64,000 nucleotides of DNA, taken from contig NC_079369.1 in NCBI RefSeq assembly GCF_021018895.1, positions 4,432,694 to 4,496,693 of the forward strand. The letters are read 5' to 3'. Both the position numbers and the translations under genes were made by a program. Below the pieces are notes generated by a model that had not been told where the DNA came from, searched no databases, and saw only the letters and a program-made list of their open reading frames with translations. How positions within the stretch are numbered: position 1 is the stretch's first letter; the number at the start of each line of letters is the position of its first letter. Of this stretch, positions 1 through 11,186 are shown piece by piece. Source of the DNA: Seriola aureovittata. Its lineage: Eukaryota > Chordata > Actinopteri > Carangiformes > Carangidae.

Positions 1-169
1 AACCTTAATGTTGTTTTAGACAGTAAACATTTTATAATGTGTTTTTTTTTTTTTCTTCTAAATTTTCTGAAGATTGTTGCCACCTTTGATGTGTTGCTCC
101 GGTTAATGACATTTGTCCCTCCAAAAACAATGGCTGCTATTCACTCACTCAAATACTGTTCACTTCCTG

Positions 170-440
170 GGTTTAGCCTGACGGACGTCCGTCACACATC
201 AGCTAACGGTCCCACAGAAGTATTTCATTAATCCTGAGCTTTGAACCAAAAGCCTGTAAACACTAACAACAAGTGAAAGTAGCATTAGCGTTACGTCCAT
301 AAACTTTGCTAATGTTACGTTAGCTTACTATAAATGTGCCAGCCAGCATGGTCGCTACTTTCTGGTGAGGGTGGATGTATTTAGCCCATAAAATTATTAC
401 TTTTTTCCTTCTCAAAAGATGCTAACGTTAGCTTTTCTGG
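170..440 (+). promoter_or_regulatory. Possible gene 5' end with very short coding start
   Basis: The stretch has several CpG-bearing 'gctaac/gttacgttagc' motifs (199, 288, 311-327, 421-432) and a palindrome GACGGACGTCCGTC at 181-194. An ATG in good context (AGCCAGCATGG, ATG at 348) runs six codons into TCTG|GTGAGG, a moderate donor at 364. This resembles a 5' exon in which coding starts just before the first intron, but six codons give no protein evidence. Confidence 0.2.
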
Positions 441-2275
441 TGCAGAAACGTTTTTACTGATGAAGAGATTGCAATGTATGATAAATACACGTATTTAAAA
501 TAAAAAATGGACTGCATTAAAACCATAATTAGGTGATGAAATCGAGATGAAATGTTTTTTCATAGGTCTCATTTCAAAAGGCTCCTATTTATTATGTTTT
601 AGTCTTTTTAGACTTATGAAAAACAGCATCTATCAATGGATCTAGTAATACCACTTCCAGGAATCAGTATGTGGAGGTTTGGTTTCTTAGTTTTGCAGTG
701 ATTCATGAAACCTGAGGCAAAAAACACATGTAAGCTTCTTTTTCTACATTTTAACATTACACATACATTCTCGACCAGCTTTGTCCAGGCTTAAATGTGC
801 AGTTTACTGCACCTGTAAGCCTTTATACAGCCTGACAGAACTATGACCACTGGAGAGAGGAGCCTTAACCGTATCGCCAGTCATCACTGATTAATGTCTC
901 AAATGAATCAAGCCGCCATTTTCCACCACTGCTCTTTCCCTCAACCCTCCATTGCTCCCTGTGCTCAAGACCTGGTGATTGTCATCAGATGTGATGGCAC
1001 TAGTATTCCCAGGGTCAGCCTGTGACTGCAGTTTAACCTTGTTTCCACACCCGTCCTCTGTTCTGCGTTCACTATGCATCCACCTTCTATAGTGTCCTGC
1101 CAGAAAAGCAGCAGACTGATGCTTCCAAACGTGTGTTCGACGTGTAACACAAATTTCAAAGGAGGTCCAAGAGATAAGAAATGTTTTGGGAAATGAGGAA
1201 AAAAGACTGAGGGGAAAACAACTGTATGAACTGGATTTCACAATCGGGTCTGTGATCAGTGAGACTCAGAAACACTCACGGCACACGGCGTCGGCTAACC
1301 CGCTCTACGTACAGTCCGCGTATTTATTATTGTAACCATGGCACCCAAGGTCCGGTACGCCTGCCGCCATCAAGGCGCTTTTTCAAGGGACACTCCTGTG
1401 CGTCGTATCAGAGGGTTGCAAAAAAACGACCTAGCTGGTTGTTCAGGCTGGAGGAGTTGTCATAAACAGACTGGTGTGTTTCACATAGAAAGCAAAGGAA
1501 ATTTTCTTTTTCTTTTTTTGCATTATTCACGCAGATTTGACCGCTGACTAAAATTAGTACTGACGGCACTGACAAACAATGTCGTCCTGCCAAAACACTT
1601 CTTCGAAGGCAATGATGAACTATTTTGTTGTTTATACTGAAGGACGAGATGAGCAGCATCAACAAAGAGTATCCCAAACATCTCCCTCTTTTCTATCCGT
1701 GGAGCCAATATGCCTTTCTTTTTTACCACAAAGTTTTTCACTGAAAAAGTTGATCCTTTTAACTTAACTTGTAATATCTTTTAAAATTGACTTTCAAACA
1801 CTCTCTTGCCTTCAATTAAACTGGCAGGGCCTTTGATTTAAGTTGCAAGGTAAGAAAAAAACTTCTGTATCAATCAATTTGCCTCACTCCTTTCATTTGT
1901 GAAAACATGTAAAATATACTTTGGCACCTGATGGTGGGGGAGCAAGGCTAAATCAAAGTGTATTAATAATTAACTCTAATTAGCAGTGTGTGGGAGAGAT
2001 GTGATGCCTGTTTCAATGGCAGCGCTCCACTCCTTCCTCAACCTCTGCCTGTTCTTGAGATCATCCACTGCGAGAGATGACAGACTACAGAGAGAGGAAG
2101 ACAAACGTTTCACGGGGGAGAGGCGCCAGGTTAAAGAGACAGGACTGACTTTTTTGTATCTTCTCTTTATTTATTATGTTCAGTCAAAGAAACTCGGAGA
2201 GGGAGGGAAACAAAGAGAAGGAGGCAGAGAGAGCAAAGATAGAGACAAAAGTGTAGCCATTTGTTACGACTTCAA
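441..2275. other. Non-coding stretch, no gene recognised
   Basis: Open frames on both strands are short and overlap each other without protein-like composition. The segment at 1240-1480 is richer in CpG than its neighbours. TAATTA-type sites and 'taactctaattagc' occur at 1970-1984. The part at 2185-2250 is purine-rich (GAGAG repeats). I see no RNA gene or mobile element. Confidence 0.5.
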
Positions 2276-2470
2276 GTTAATTAAGGAGCTTGTTGTGAGA
2301 TGATGGGGGCACCTGCGTATGCAGGTTTTAACTGTGCGAGAGTATTACGGGGGCAACTGCTGAAAAAAGGACCTGAAAGGAGCCTTAATTAATGTCTCAG
2401 CAGGGGTGGAGGGAACACTGAGATGGAGCTAAAACCCTCACAGGCCCAGATCCAAACTAGAGCTCTACTA
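2276..2470. promoter_or_regulatory. Possible conserved non-coding element
   Basis: The unique sequence carries homeodomain-type cores (AGTTAATTAAGG near 2275, CCTTAATTAATG near 2382) around a short inverted motif CACCTGCGTATGCAGGT (2311-2327). No repeat family or coding frame explains it. Conservation cannot be tested here. Confidence 0.3.
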
Positions 2471-2757
2471 GCTGGGAGACCATTTCATTTCAGTGTATTG
2501 CATCATCGCGGATTATCTAACAAGCTCAAGTGTCACTAAGCCAACAAACATCTCTCAGACCTTGAGGGGTAAATTAGTCTCCTTGCTCACACCGAAAGTG
2601 TAAAAAGTAATAAAACAAAATTCACCCAGTTCCTTTAAAAAGCAGGGACGTGCCTTCACTGAAGGGTTTAATTAGAACTGTGTGTTTGTACAAAGCACCA
2701 GAGCCTCCATTTCCACAAATACATTTTGCTAACAAAGACAATTCATGTTATATTTAA

Positions 2758-2773
2758 GGGGGGGGGGGGGGGG
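2758..2773 (+). repeat. Poly-G tract, 16 bases
   Basis: An uninterrupted run of 16 G on the + strand. Such runs form quadruplex structures and are often assembly-length uncertain. Confidence 0.9.
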
Positions 2774-3480
2774 TGAAATCTGATTACAGCTAACACTTTG
2801 ACCCTCTTTGCTGTGATGAATCGGGTAAGTCACATATGCGGATTTTGATTTATCTTCCTGACCTTTTGTATGCAAAGGAGACACATTCTGTATAACCATA
2901 ATGTGACACATCAGAAAAAGAGGTCAGGCCTGTGAGAAAACAAGCCTCCCTCCTTCTCTCCTCCTCTGTGATGAGTCTATTGTTTTGCCTCACAGTGGCT
3001 GCTCTCATAATGCTGAGCACTGGAAGTTTATGTTGTTCCCCAGCACTTAAAATTCATGCCTTGATGTGAGGCCGCCTCCAAATCGGTGATGTTTCCTTTA
3101 CACACAGAAACCGAGGAGATAAAAAAATTTGCCATTTATCGCACTTACACCGGAAGAGACTGATATCACTGATCATTTTTATTTCATTTTTTTTGAAAAA
3201 AGCACCTCTGCCTGTTGTTGGTTCTTTAGAGAAACAGAAACTCTTAAGAAGTTTCTCTAAATGCTGGGAAGAAGAGAGATGATTGATCATGTCCCGACTC
3301 TCCTCAGTGTCTTGATCAGCTGAAGGGGAGAATGACTTTGCAGGAATTATTACTCATATGGTACTGAGTGATATTTCTGCTTATTCATATTTATCAATCA
3401 GTCATTGAAGCCGATCAGACTGTGTATGTTACTCTGCTGAGGTTAAAGGTCGACCTCAGTCCAGTCATTTGCCATCACTG
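2774..3480. other. Non-coding stretch, nothing recognised
   Basis: Only short overlapping open frames are present. There is no recognised repeat apart from the flanking G run, and no splice-flanked protein-like frame. Confidence 0.45.
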
Positions 3481-3528
3481 CAACTGCCCCCCCCCATAAA
3501 AAACAACTGGATGAAAACACAGGGAAAG

Positions 3529-3536
3529 TGACGTCA
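3529..3536. promoter_or_regulatory. Consensus CRE (TGACGTCA)
   Basis: This is a full palindromic cAMP-response element, followed within 15-45 bases by 'gctaaagttagcatgctaggctaattagc'-type motifs (3551-3580). It could be a promoter fragment; no exon was identified next to it. Confidence 0.35.
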
Positions 3537-3700
3537 CATAGGGAATCCATGCTAAAGTTAGCATGCTAGGCTAATTAGCTTGTGCTCTGTGACCAGAATA
3601 CAAACTGAACATCACTTTAAAATGTTGTAAAGGGACAAACATCTTAAATTGTAAACAGCTGGCAGGCGGTTGAGGCTACGACTTGGCATGTCAGGTAAAT

Positions 3701-4920
3701 ACCCTCCCATAGGCCTGAGGCTTGGACACTGTCTCTACAAATCTTTCAATAACTCATATCTAAAAAAAAAAAAAAAGGAAAAATGTGCACAATAGCTGCA
3801 GTATCAACTTTTAAGATCACTCATGTTCATGTGTGCACGGTGTACGGCCAAAGTGTCTTCATTGTTACATAAGTGTGATGTGCATTATTGCTTGAAAGAT
3901 GTCTGCACAAATGTAGCAGGATTGATTTTTGCCCGGTGGATTAGAGAACACACTTAAATATGAATGTTTCAGCAATTCATGCATCAAACAATACATACAG
4001 TATACCTCATCTTAAATCCCAAATCAGGACCGGATTAAGCCGAGGATACGTGTGTACATACGTGTGAGTGTGTGAGAGGATGGCAGCGAGAACTTTAAAT
4101 ATTAATACCTTTTTTTTTTTTTCTTGCCATACTTCAAAAAGGCGACAATAATGCAGGGTTGCAAGGAGGCACCTCCTCTCAGAGGAGAGAACGAGAGGGA
4201 GAGAGTGTCCTGTCATAATTAAACATGCATGGGTATTTTTTTCACAGACGCTGTTTGTTCTGCTGGCCTGGGCTTTGACAGGACGCCAAAACAAGCCCAG
4301 GTGGAACAGGGTGTGCAAACAAGCTTGTGAGTACAGGCATGAAACACACAAATTAGCACCTAGACCAGATGAATATGCAAGTGCTGGGATCAGGGCCAGC
4401 ACGCCGTCCTATGATCGGCACATGCAGCCAAGTCAGGTGAAAGTAAACAGAAAAACAAAGACGAGGAATGTGTTTCTCCAGGTAGATGGGAGCACTTTTT
4501 AGTGTTAGCGCTCCATTTTTGCACAAGAACGTCTCGTTAATTTCATCATGAAGTCACACAGAGGCGAGTTGCCAATATCGCTGTGAATCGATCATTTATA
4601 AGGGAGAGAATCTGAGAACAGCAGTGTGCAGTCAGTTTAAAACTATGAGTTACAGCCTTTGGTATTTTATCCAGCCCTCAACTCCATCCTGCTACTCCAG
4701 TAATTAATACAAGAGAGTATGAAACATTGGTCAGCAGGCAACAAACCATTTGTGAATACAGGCCTGCCAAGCCTAAAAAGAAAAACAATAACAAGCCAGG
4801 ATATGCTGGGAAGACAACAGATGGATGTGAGAGTGTGGTGATGGATGTGATGGGGGCTGGTGGAGAGGTGGAGAGGGAAAAAAATTAGGTGGAGAAAAAA
4901 AAATGGATAGAATGGGAAGA
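3701..4920. other. Non-coding stretch, nothing recognised
   Basis: It contains an A15 run (3762-3776) and a T-rich patch near 4110. A 131-codon minus frame (4007-4402) and a 75-codon plus frame overlap each other; neither has recognisable domains. Confidence 0.45.
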
Positions 4921-5380
4921 GAAAGGAGACAGGGGAGTGAGCTGAGGAGACAGACTGAGAAAGAGTGAGTGGTCGGCACCGGGTCCCTCCAGAGAAATTG
5001 TAAAGTAAAGCCGGGAGAGTGAGCACCACCAGTCCGGGGACATCTCGCAGGTTTTTTCCAGGCCGGACACTTCGGAGTGCATGTCAGGTCCCACAGCGCC
5101 CCCGGAGCCCAGGCACTTCCTGACATAAGTAGCCTCCCAAAGATGAACAGCATCACCTCGGCCGCAGTTAGAAGGTCGAGAAATTGCTCCCATCGCACAT
5201 GCCCCCCCCCCCTTCTCGCATCACGTGACCTCTCCTCGTCCGCCCAGAGACGTCTCCCTCCTCTCTCGCTGGTCCACTCTGGCCTCTCAAAAAGGCAGCT
5301 TTTACACTTCTTAACTCTTCCACTTGGCGGGACACGGAGACCAGTGCAGCACAGCAGACCTTTTTCCACATGAGTTTACC
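4921..5380. other. GC-rich stretch with competing open frames
   Basis: This part is clearly richer in GC than the neighbourhood and contains a C10 run (about 5202-5211). The minus strand holds the longest ATG frame of the window (198 codons, 5369 to 4773), but its C-terminal third is low-complexity Ser/Pro/Leu/His/Phe from a purine-rich tract. The plus strand is open too (5077-5373). No family was recognised. A GC-rich regulatory segment or unannotated promoter is as likely as a gene. Confidence 0.3.
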
Positions 5381-5439
5381 CGTTAAGGCTGTTCTAAAAT
5401 AAAGCCCTCTTAGTCACACATGAACTGAGGGTGAATTAT

Positions 5440-5600
5440 GGATGGGGCCTTGGTGATGAAGTTGTGGGATATCTTAATGACACCCAACACGTCTTGCTTT
5501 GACTCCCCAGCTGCCGTGAATTAACTAGCTCTCATAATTAAACTGGGGAAAGAACAAGCTCCGTCATCAATAAGTCATCACTGGCAGCTCCAGTTTACCG
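5440..5600. promoter_or_regulatory. Possible conserved non-coding element
   Basis: This unique sequence has clustered homeodomain cores (CTTAATGAC 5473, GAATTAAC 5518, CATAATTAAAC 5534) and a TGACTCC-like site (5500). No repeat or coding explanation was found. Confidence 0.35.
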
Positions 5601-6240
5601 GCCGGCGCTCACTGATTGTGTCGTCTGAAGTGATTCCGCACGTTCCTCTGGGTGGGTATTCACTCACTCGCCCTATGGCCTCGTTTCAACGTGGCACTCA
5701 CCTAATAATACCCACCGAATGAATAACTTACATTAAAACACTGTTGTTGTGGATCAACCACAATAAGCGATTGTGAATAATGGATAAAACTCCCCGTTCG
5801 CACGTTAAAACCTAAGTTCCGTGACCTGTGGCTACGATTCGCTGGCTCAGGGCGTGTAATGACACTGTCGCCTCGCTCAGCGCTCCCTTAAGGCTTCTCG
5901 GAGCTTCATCAGCGTCAAATCCAGCAGATGGATATGCGAGAACACATGAAAGCAAAGCAAAGCAAAGGCAACCCCCCCCCCAAAAAAAAAAACAAGATCC
6001 ACGTCCATTTATTTGCATTAGAAAGCCTGATGCTGCTGTCCTAAATAAGTTTGCAGTGTATACTTCAGCGCCCCATCTAACATTCATGTCTCCTTTTTAT
6101 GCTTTTATCACCTTGGATACGCCCGACTCAGCCGACCGTGTGCGCTCTCCCTTATCTGCCAGTTCCAGGAACATCGAGCGGCCCGCCGAAGTAAAACACA
6201 TCCTGCGCTCCGTGTCCGCAACTTGGCTTTTTACCATTTA
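5601..6240. other. CpG-rich non-coding stretch
   Basis: CpG is frequent, especially at 5580-5650, 5780-5900 and 6120-6225, unlike flanking DNA. A 137-codon plus frame (5828-6241) crosses it but includes a low-complexity C/A run (5971-5990) and has no family likeness. A perfect POU octamer ATTTGCAT is at 6011-6018. This may be a regulatory element or an unmethylated island. Confidence 0.3.
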
Positions 6241-7379
6241 GTGACACAAACATCAAGGTGGATTATATGGCTGATAGAAAACAACTGTTGACCCAGGTGA
6301 CAGGTTTTGGGTTTTTCCCCCCCCACTGTACACAGGGGAATCCACTACATCTAAAATCTACTCCAACACATTAAAGACACTGTAGTTCATTTTGGTCCGA
6401 ATTTCTAAAAACTATATGAATGATAACAGGATTTATTGGTTTATATGTGGATTTAATTAAGTCACATTCTAATATTAATACCGAAGCAATAGCACATGTA
6501 AGAACAGTTTCAGGTTTCAGTCACTGTGTTCTCTCCGGAAGCCTAATTTCCTAATCAGCCCAGTAAAATAAATGAAGGATGCCTCATTCGGTTTGGACTG
6601 TTAAAGCGTGTCCTACAAGCGCTTGCATAAAAGTAACCGTAAGGCTGGAGGACTCGCTAAGAGAGGCTGCAGAGTGTGAATAGAGTGCAGTAGTCAGGAT
6701 GATTGAACTTGGCTGTCTTCAGGGAGGGGGGGAGTACATGTGCTAATCCTAATCAGGACCTGTTCCCTGCCATGTAATGGAGTAGGAACAACCCCGAGCT
6801 CCACGCTGGACACGCTGAGGCTACATTAGTGAATAATGTTTTCCAGCATGGGACACCGTTTCTATTACGCTCCACATGCGGAAGGAAGAGGAAGCTGTCA
6901 CTGTGAATTAACCACAGAGCATGCCATGCAAACATATCTTGTGTAATTGGAGTAAAAAAAAGTGAGCGAGGGGGAAGACGGGGGAAAGGCTTTTTAAAAT
7001 AACACTCGGCTCCTCCGCATCACTGAGACGGTATGTTTGAGACATTATGAAGCTTTTAGCAAACTGTCAACCTTCAGGACAAAGGATTCTTACACTCCAT
7101 CCTCCGGAGGCTGTTTTATTTACTCATTCTGCACTGGTCTGTGGCTTGCCAGAAAAAGCCTCTGCTGGTATCTGTTCGCTCTGAGCGCTGCTGCAGTGTT
7201 TTCTTTTTCCTTTTTTTCTCCTTTTTTTTAAAAAAAAAAGAAAAAAAAAGACCAGTTTACCTGATTATATCGACAGCTCTACTGTAAAATCTCCTGGCAT
7301 TAGAGGTCAAAAAGACTATGTTTTCTTATTGTCTTGCTGAGTTCACTTCCATCTAGAAGAGAGTAAATCTCAGAGCGGA
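6241..7379. other. Non-coding stretch, nothing recognised
   Basis: It holds a T-rich then A-rich low-complexity block at 7200-7250 that can fold on itself. No gene, RNA or recognisable repeat was found. Confidence 0.45.
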
Positions 7380-7560
7380 ATCACTTTTCTGACAATAATT
7401 TATAAATTATGCACTGCTTGTGTTTGAATTGAGAAAGGCTTTCATATCTCTTCCATTAACTCAGATTAAGATTTCATACTGATGCTGGGGAGAATGCTAG
7501 CAATATCCCTGTCTCATTTCAATGAAATTTTTATTAGTGCTTTTTTCTGTAGTACACTCC
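7380..7560. promoter_or_regulatory. Possible conserved non-coding element
   Basis: AT-rich but complex unique sequence with palindromic TAATTTATAAATTA (about 7397-7410) and further ATTAA cores. It resembles vertebrate developmental enhancers in texture only. Confidence 0.3.
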
Positions 7561-9862
7561 TATTGGGATGTCTGTGAATCTGAAGCTTGGCTTTGGACAT
7601 GAACTCCCCTCAACCTGCCTGCCAGTGGCTCTGAAGGTTTCAATATTTTATGGGCTCCGGCTAACTCAGCCGTGAGATTCCAGCTGCAGAGATTTAACTC
7701 TAATGTAAAAATTGTGAACGGATGAAAACTGGGTTGTCATAAGTAATACATCTGTTCCATGAGAGGTTGCGGTTACCGTCTGCGAAAAAACAAAAACAGC
7801 CATAATAAAATAAAATAAATAAAAGAACAGAGGAAAAAAGGCATTTAAGAATGAACACTCTCCTCCATTCTTCCTCTTTGTATTTCTAAAATGAAAAGAC
7901 CTAAAGCTATAGGGCTAAAATACATCAACCCTAATCCCCTAGTCCTTCAATTGACTCCTAATTGTGTGCACTCTTTACCCCTTTTTGTGCAGCCATCAAT
8001 AAACCCGGTCCCCTAATGTCATCCTTCTGAAGAAATGGGCATCACGCCACTTACACTTTATAGGCCAAATCCATTTCTTTGAGCATCTTGCCTTTTTCTT
8101 TCTCGCTATCCTAACGGAATTCAAAGCATTTGGAAAATCTGTCTATTCAGCGTTCGCATTCGGCGCATTCTTCCCCCGGAACCAACCGAGGTCAGATGAG
8201 ATGGGTCTGATGAACTTTCCTGTCTCTCCCGTCCATGCAATCTATAGCTTTCTCCCTTGAGCCATGTGTTGTCCAGTGCAGTCAAGACTGCTTGTAATGG
8301 CCCTGCTAACAATGCACTCTTTGTGCTGGATAAGGGAAGGAAAAAGCCTGACGCCGAGGGGCAAGAGGCAGAAGAAACACTTTTAGTGCTGCTTATATAT
8401 ATTTTTTTCATTCCATTATACAAGTGGGCTCTGCTGGAAATATTTGTCTTGACAGTAGTTTAGCATCGCTCCCCACTCCACCGCCCTCCCTGAAAGATTA
8501 AACTATTGAAATTGTCATAAGCACAGATGCCACGCTCTTTTGTGCATCAGAATGTGCTTACGTCCTAAACTAACATTTCTTAACAAACTTGTTCGCTTTT
8601 GCACGAATGCTAAAAGGTTTATCTGAGGGGAAGACACAGAAATTCATCTACAGCAACTCTCAAAGGTGCCTACACTGGAGTGGAACTTGTATGGAGGCAT
8701 AGGCTTCCCTCACACTGTATTTATCGCTTCTTATTACCAATAATAACATTGCTCCTCTGGGAGCTCAAGGGTAAGTATGCCCCCTAGCACTCCAGCCCTT
8801 TCAGAGACTCACCATACTGGACTGAATACAGTCCTTACACTTGCTCACAACATATCAGCTACTGAACATCCTCAACTGAGAAATGCAACCACCAGCTTTA
8901 TCTCCTGCAGAGATCAGCAATTATAGACTATTAGATTATCTACACAGATATGGAGATCGTCAATGCCTGTTCATATTCAATATAAAGATACTTTAAATCG
9001 GCGTTAGAAAAAGCACCAAAAGCCACGGCCGGGTTCCAGCGGCTACACAGAAGAAAGTGACGAGAAGGCGTTCAGCAAGATAAGCTCATTACTGATGGTT
9101 CCGCTGATGTGCGTCCACCGAGGGAGCGTCGCCTGTACCTGCAGCGGCTTCTCCTGCACTTCCTCACAGACTGTGGATCCGAGGATCGCAGCCGATTTGA
9201 GAAAATAGAAATTTAAAACGGATTACAAACTGATCTGTTGCAGATCTTTCGTAAATCTATCATCCCAACAACCGGGAAGCCACGACAGGCCGACTGCACG
9301 CTTCACATCAAGCTAACAGAGAAGGACTTAGCTTAAAGTAATGACTAAACATTTGAAGTGATCGTGTTACGTCTGCAAACTTGACCCAGCCGACCTCTAC
9401 AAACATCAACAGTTACACCGGACGAAACATTTACTGTGTTATAACAATATCCACCATTGTGCAGTGCTACCGAATATCCATTTTAAATGAACATATTTGG
9501 AATGGGATGGGAGGTGCAGATGGAGGGCTGCTCGAGTTTATCTGATAAGGACGTCGTGTCGAAACAGAAAGCTTCTGTGATGTTTGGAAATGTCTGACGC
9601 TAACTATCGAAGCGTCGCAGAGTTTGTCTGAAATCTGTGAAGAGTCGTCTCTGCGGAAAACGTCTTGATAAGTACATTTCCAAGAGCTTCTCGAGGGGCA
9701 TCCTCTAAATAACCTTAACAGGAAAGAATAATATGGGGGAAAAATTTTTATTTTCCAAATTCAAACAAAATCATAAATTCTTCACTTCCAAATATGTATC
9801 AAATCATGTGGTGGAAGCGCGAGTCGGTGTGATTCAGTGCTATGAAATTAGAGTGACGGTAG

Positions 9863-9866
<4 letters not shown>
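7561..9866. other. Non-coding stretch with mixed composition
   Basis: The parts at 7915-8085 and 8490-8800 are unique and enhancer-like. The part at 9000-9700 has more CpG than average. Short overlapping frames (8121-8463) show no family likeness. No repeat family was recognised. Confidence 0.4.

Positions 9867-9867
<1 letters not shown>

Positions 9868-9902
<35 letters not shown>
9868..9902. repeat. (AT)n microsatellite
   Basis: An uninterrupted alternating A/T run of about 35 bases, with cruciform and length-variation potential. Confidence 0.95.
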
Positions 9903-9905
<3 letters not shown>

Positions 9906-10329
9906 GCGGGAAGATACAGAGGCCAAGCAAGTAAATGTCCAGGTCACTGTGTAAACACAGCTGATCGTCTGGGACACCCTTGTTATCTAAAAGTCGTTTC
10001 CCTCATTAACACAGAAGGACACACATCTCCTCTGGGAGTAGACGGACAGCTCCGGGGTTAAAAGGCACACGCTGAACTATCAATAACTTCCACTAATTGT
10101 ATGCTTTGTAATTAGAAGCATAATCAATTATGAAATCGTTTGTTCTGACACTGCGACGGGAAGACAGCGGGCCACATCGAAATAAAAATAAAATAATAAA
10201 TGATTAAAAAAAAATAAAACCTATAAGTCAGTCTGTGCATGCGATTGCAGAACATCATGTGTCAGTACGAGAAAAAAAAAGAAGAACATTTGCATTTTAG
10301 AAAGGAGGCTTAACGTTCCTGTGGCAGAG
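9903..10329. other. Non-coding stretch
   Basis: Nothing coding. A perfect POU octamer ATTTGCAT is at 10288-10295, just after an A-rich run. Confidence 0.4.
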
Positions 10330-10560
10330 AAGAACTTGATCGTTTGACCTCTACATTGTTGAACTGCAACTGATGCGCTTAATCGTCAGCTGTCACTTCC
10401 TATCTTAATTAATCCTAATAGACTATTGATGCGACACAACTGTTAGGCTTTATAATTAGTATTGCAATTTAGACCGGATAATCTAACAGGGCAGTCCAAT
10501 TACTCCAGAGGAAATAGAAAGCTGTGAGGCAATAATTATGAAACAGTCACTGCACAATGA
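10330..10560. promoter_or_regulatory. Possible conserved non-coding element
   Basis: It is dense in homeodomain-like cores: CTTAATTAATCC (about 10403-10414), TATAATTAG (10450-10458), CAATAATTATG. The sequence is unique and not repeat-like, and it contains no open frame worth noting. Confidence 0.4.
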
Positions 10561-10659
10561 AAAAAAAAAAACCCAAGAGCTTTTTTCTTTTGAAAGAGAA
10601 ATCCATGAATACATTAAACAACAAATGACAAAACACTACCTCTGCTAATCTCATCAGCC

Positions 10660-11110
10660 ATTCAACGTACGAGAGACAACTAATTGAATTGATTGCTGCT
10701 ATCAATAGCAAACAAATCTGTTGGGTTGTCCATGCTCATATAATCTGACCTGATTCCTTCAGCTGTCACTATCTGTGAGAAAGCTGCCACGCTACGCTTT
10801 TCTAAATCTGTCAGGCCGGGGCATTTACATGTCTTTGTGTTTCCATGTTGATAGGGCAATTAATAAAATATATGTTAATAGGAGCTTAATTGTTTTACAG
10901 CAGCGGTTTGACAAGGCTGAGGGAGAGGAGACTTGTCAGTGATATGAAGTGCGTGGCTACTCTCAGCAGCGTAGCCCTCAGCCTAACATATGGTCTCCTT
11001 TCCAGGCTTTAACTGTACCACATAATAGGAGCCTGCTGTTTATTTTTGAAACATTAGTGATGTCACTACTCCTTTTGTCTCCTCAAGACAATAGCTGCTG
11101 TCTCTGCCTC
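10660..11110. promoter_or_regulatory. Possible conserved non-coding block
   Basis: Unique sequence with ACTAATTGAATTGATTG (10678-10694), GGCAATTAATAAAATA (10855) and TTAATTGTT. The 85-codon plus frame from 10949 enters a Pro-rich C tract and is not protein-like. Confidence 0.3.
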
Positions 11111-11125
11111 ACAAGCAAGACAGAC

Positions 11126-11186
11126 CCCCCACCACCCCCCACCCCCCACCCCTCATCAGCCAACACAGCCCCCCACCCGCCCGCCC
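11126..11186. repeat. C-rich low-complexity tract
   Basis: Imperfect CCCCCCA repeats followed by CCCGCCCGCCC. Its reverse strand has quadruplex potential. Confidence 0.8.

Noticed and set aside
4773..5369. 198-codon minus ORF
   Set aside because: Low-complexity C-terminus, opposite strand also open, no recognisable domain or splice context; kept only as a GC-rich region of interest.
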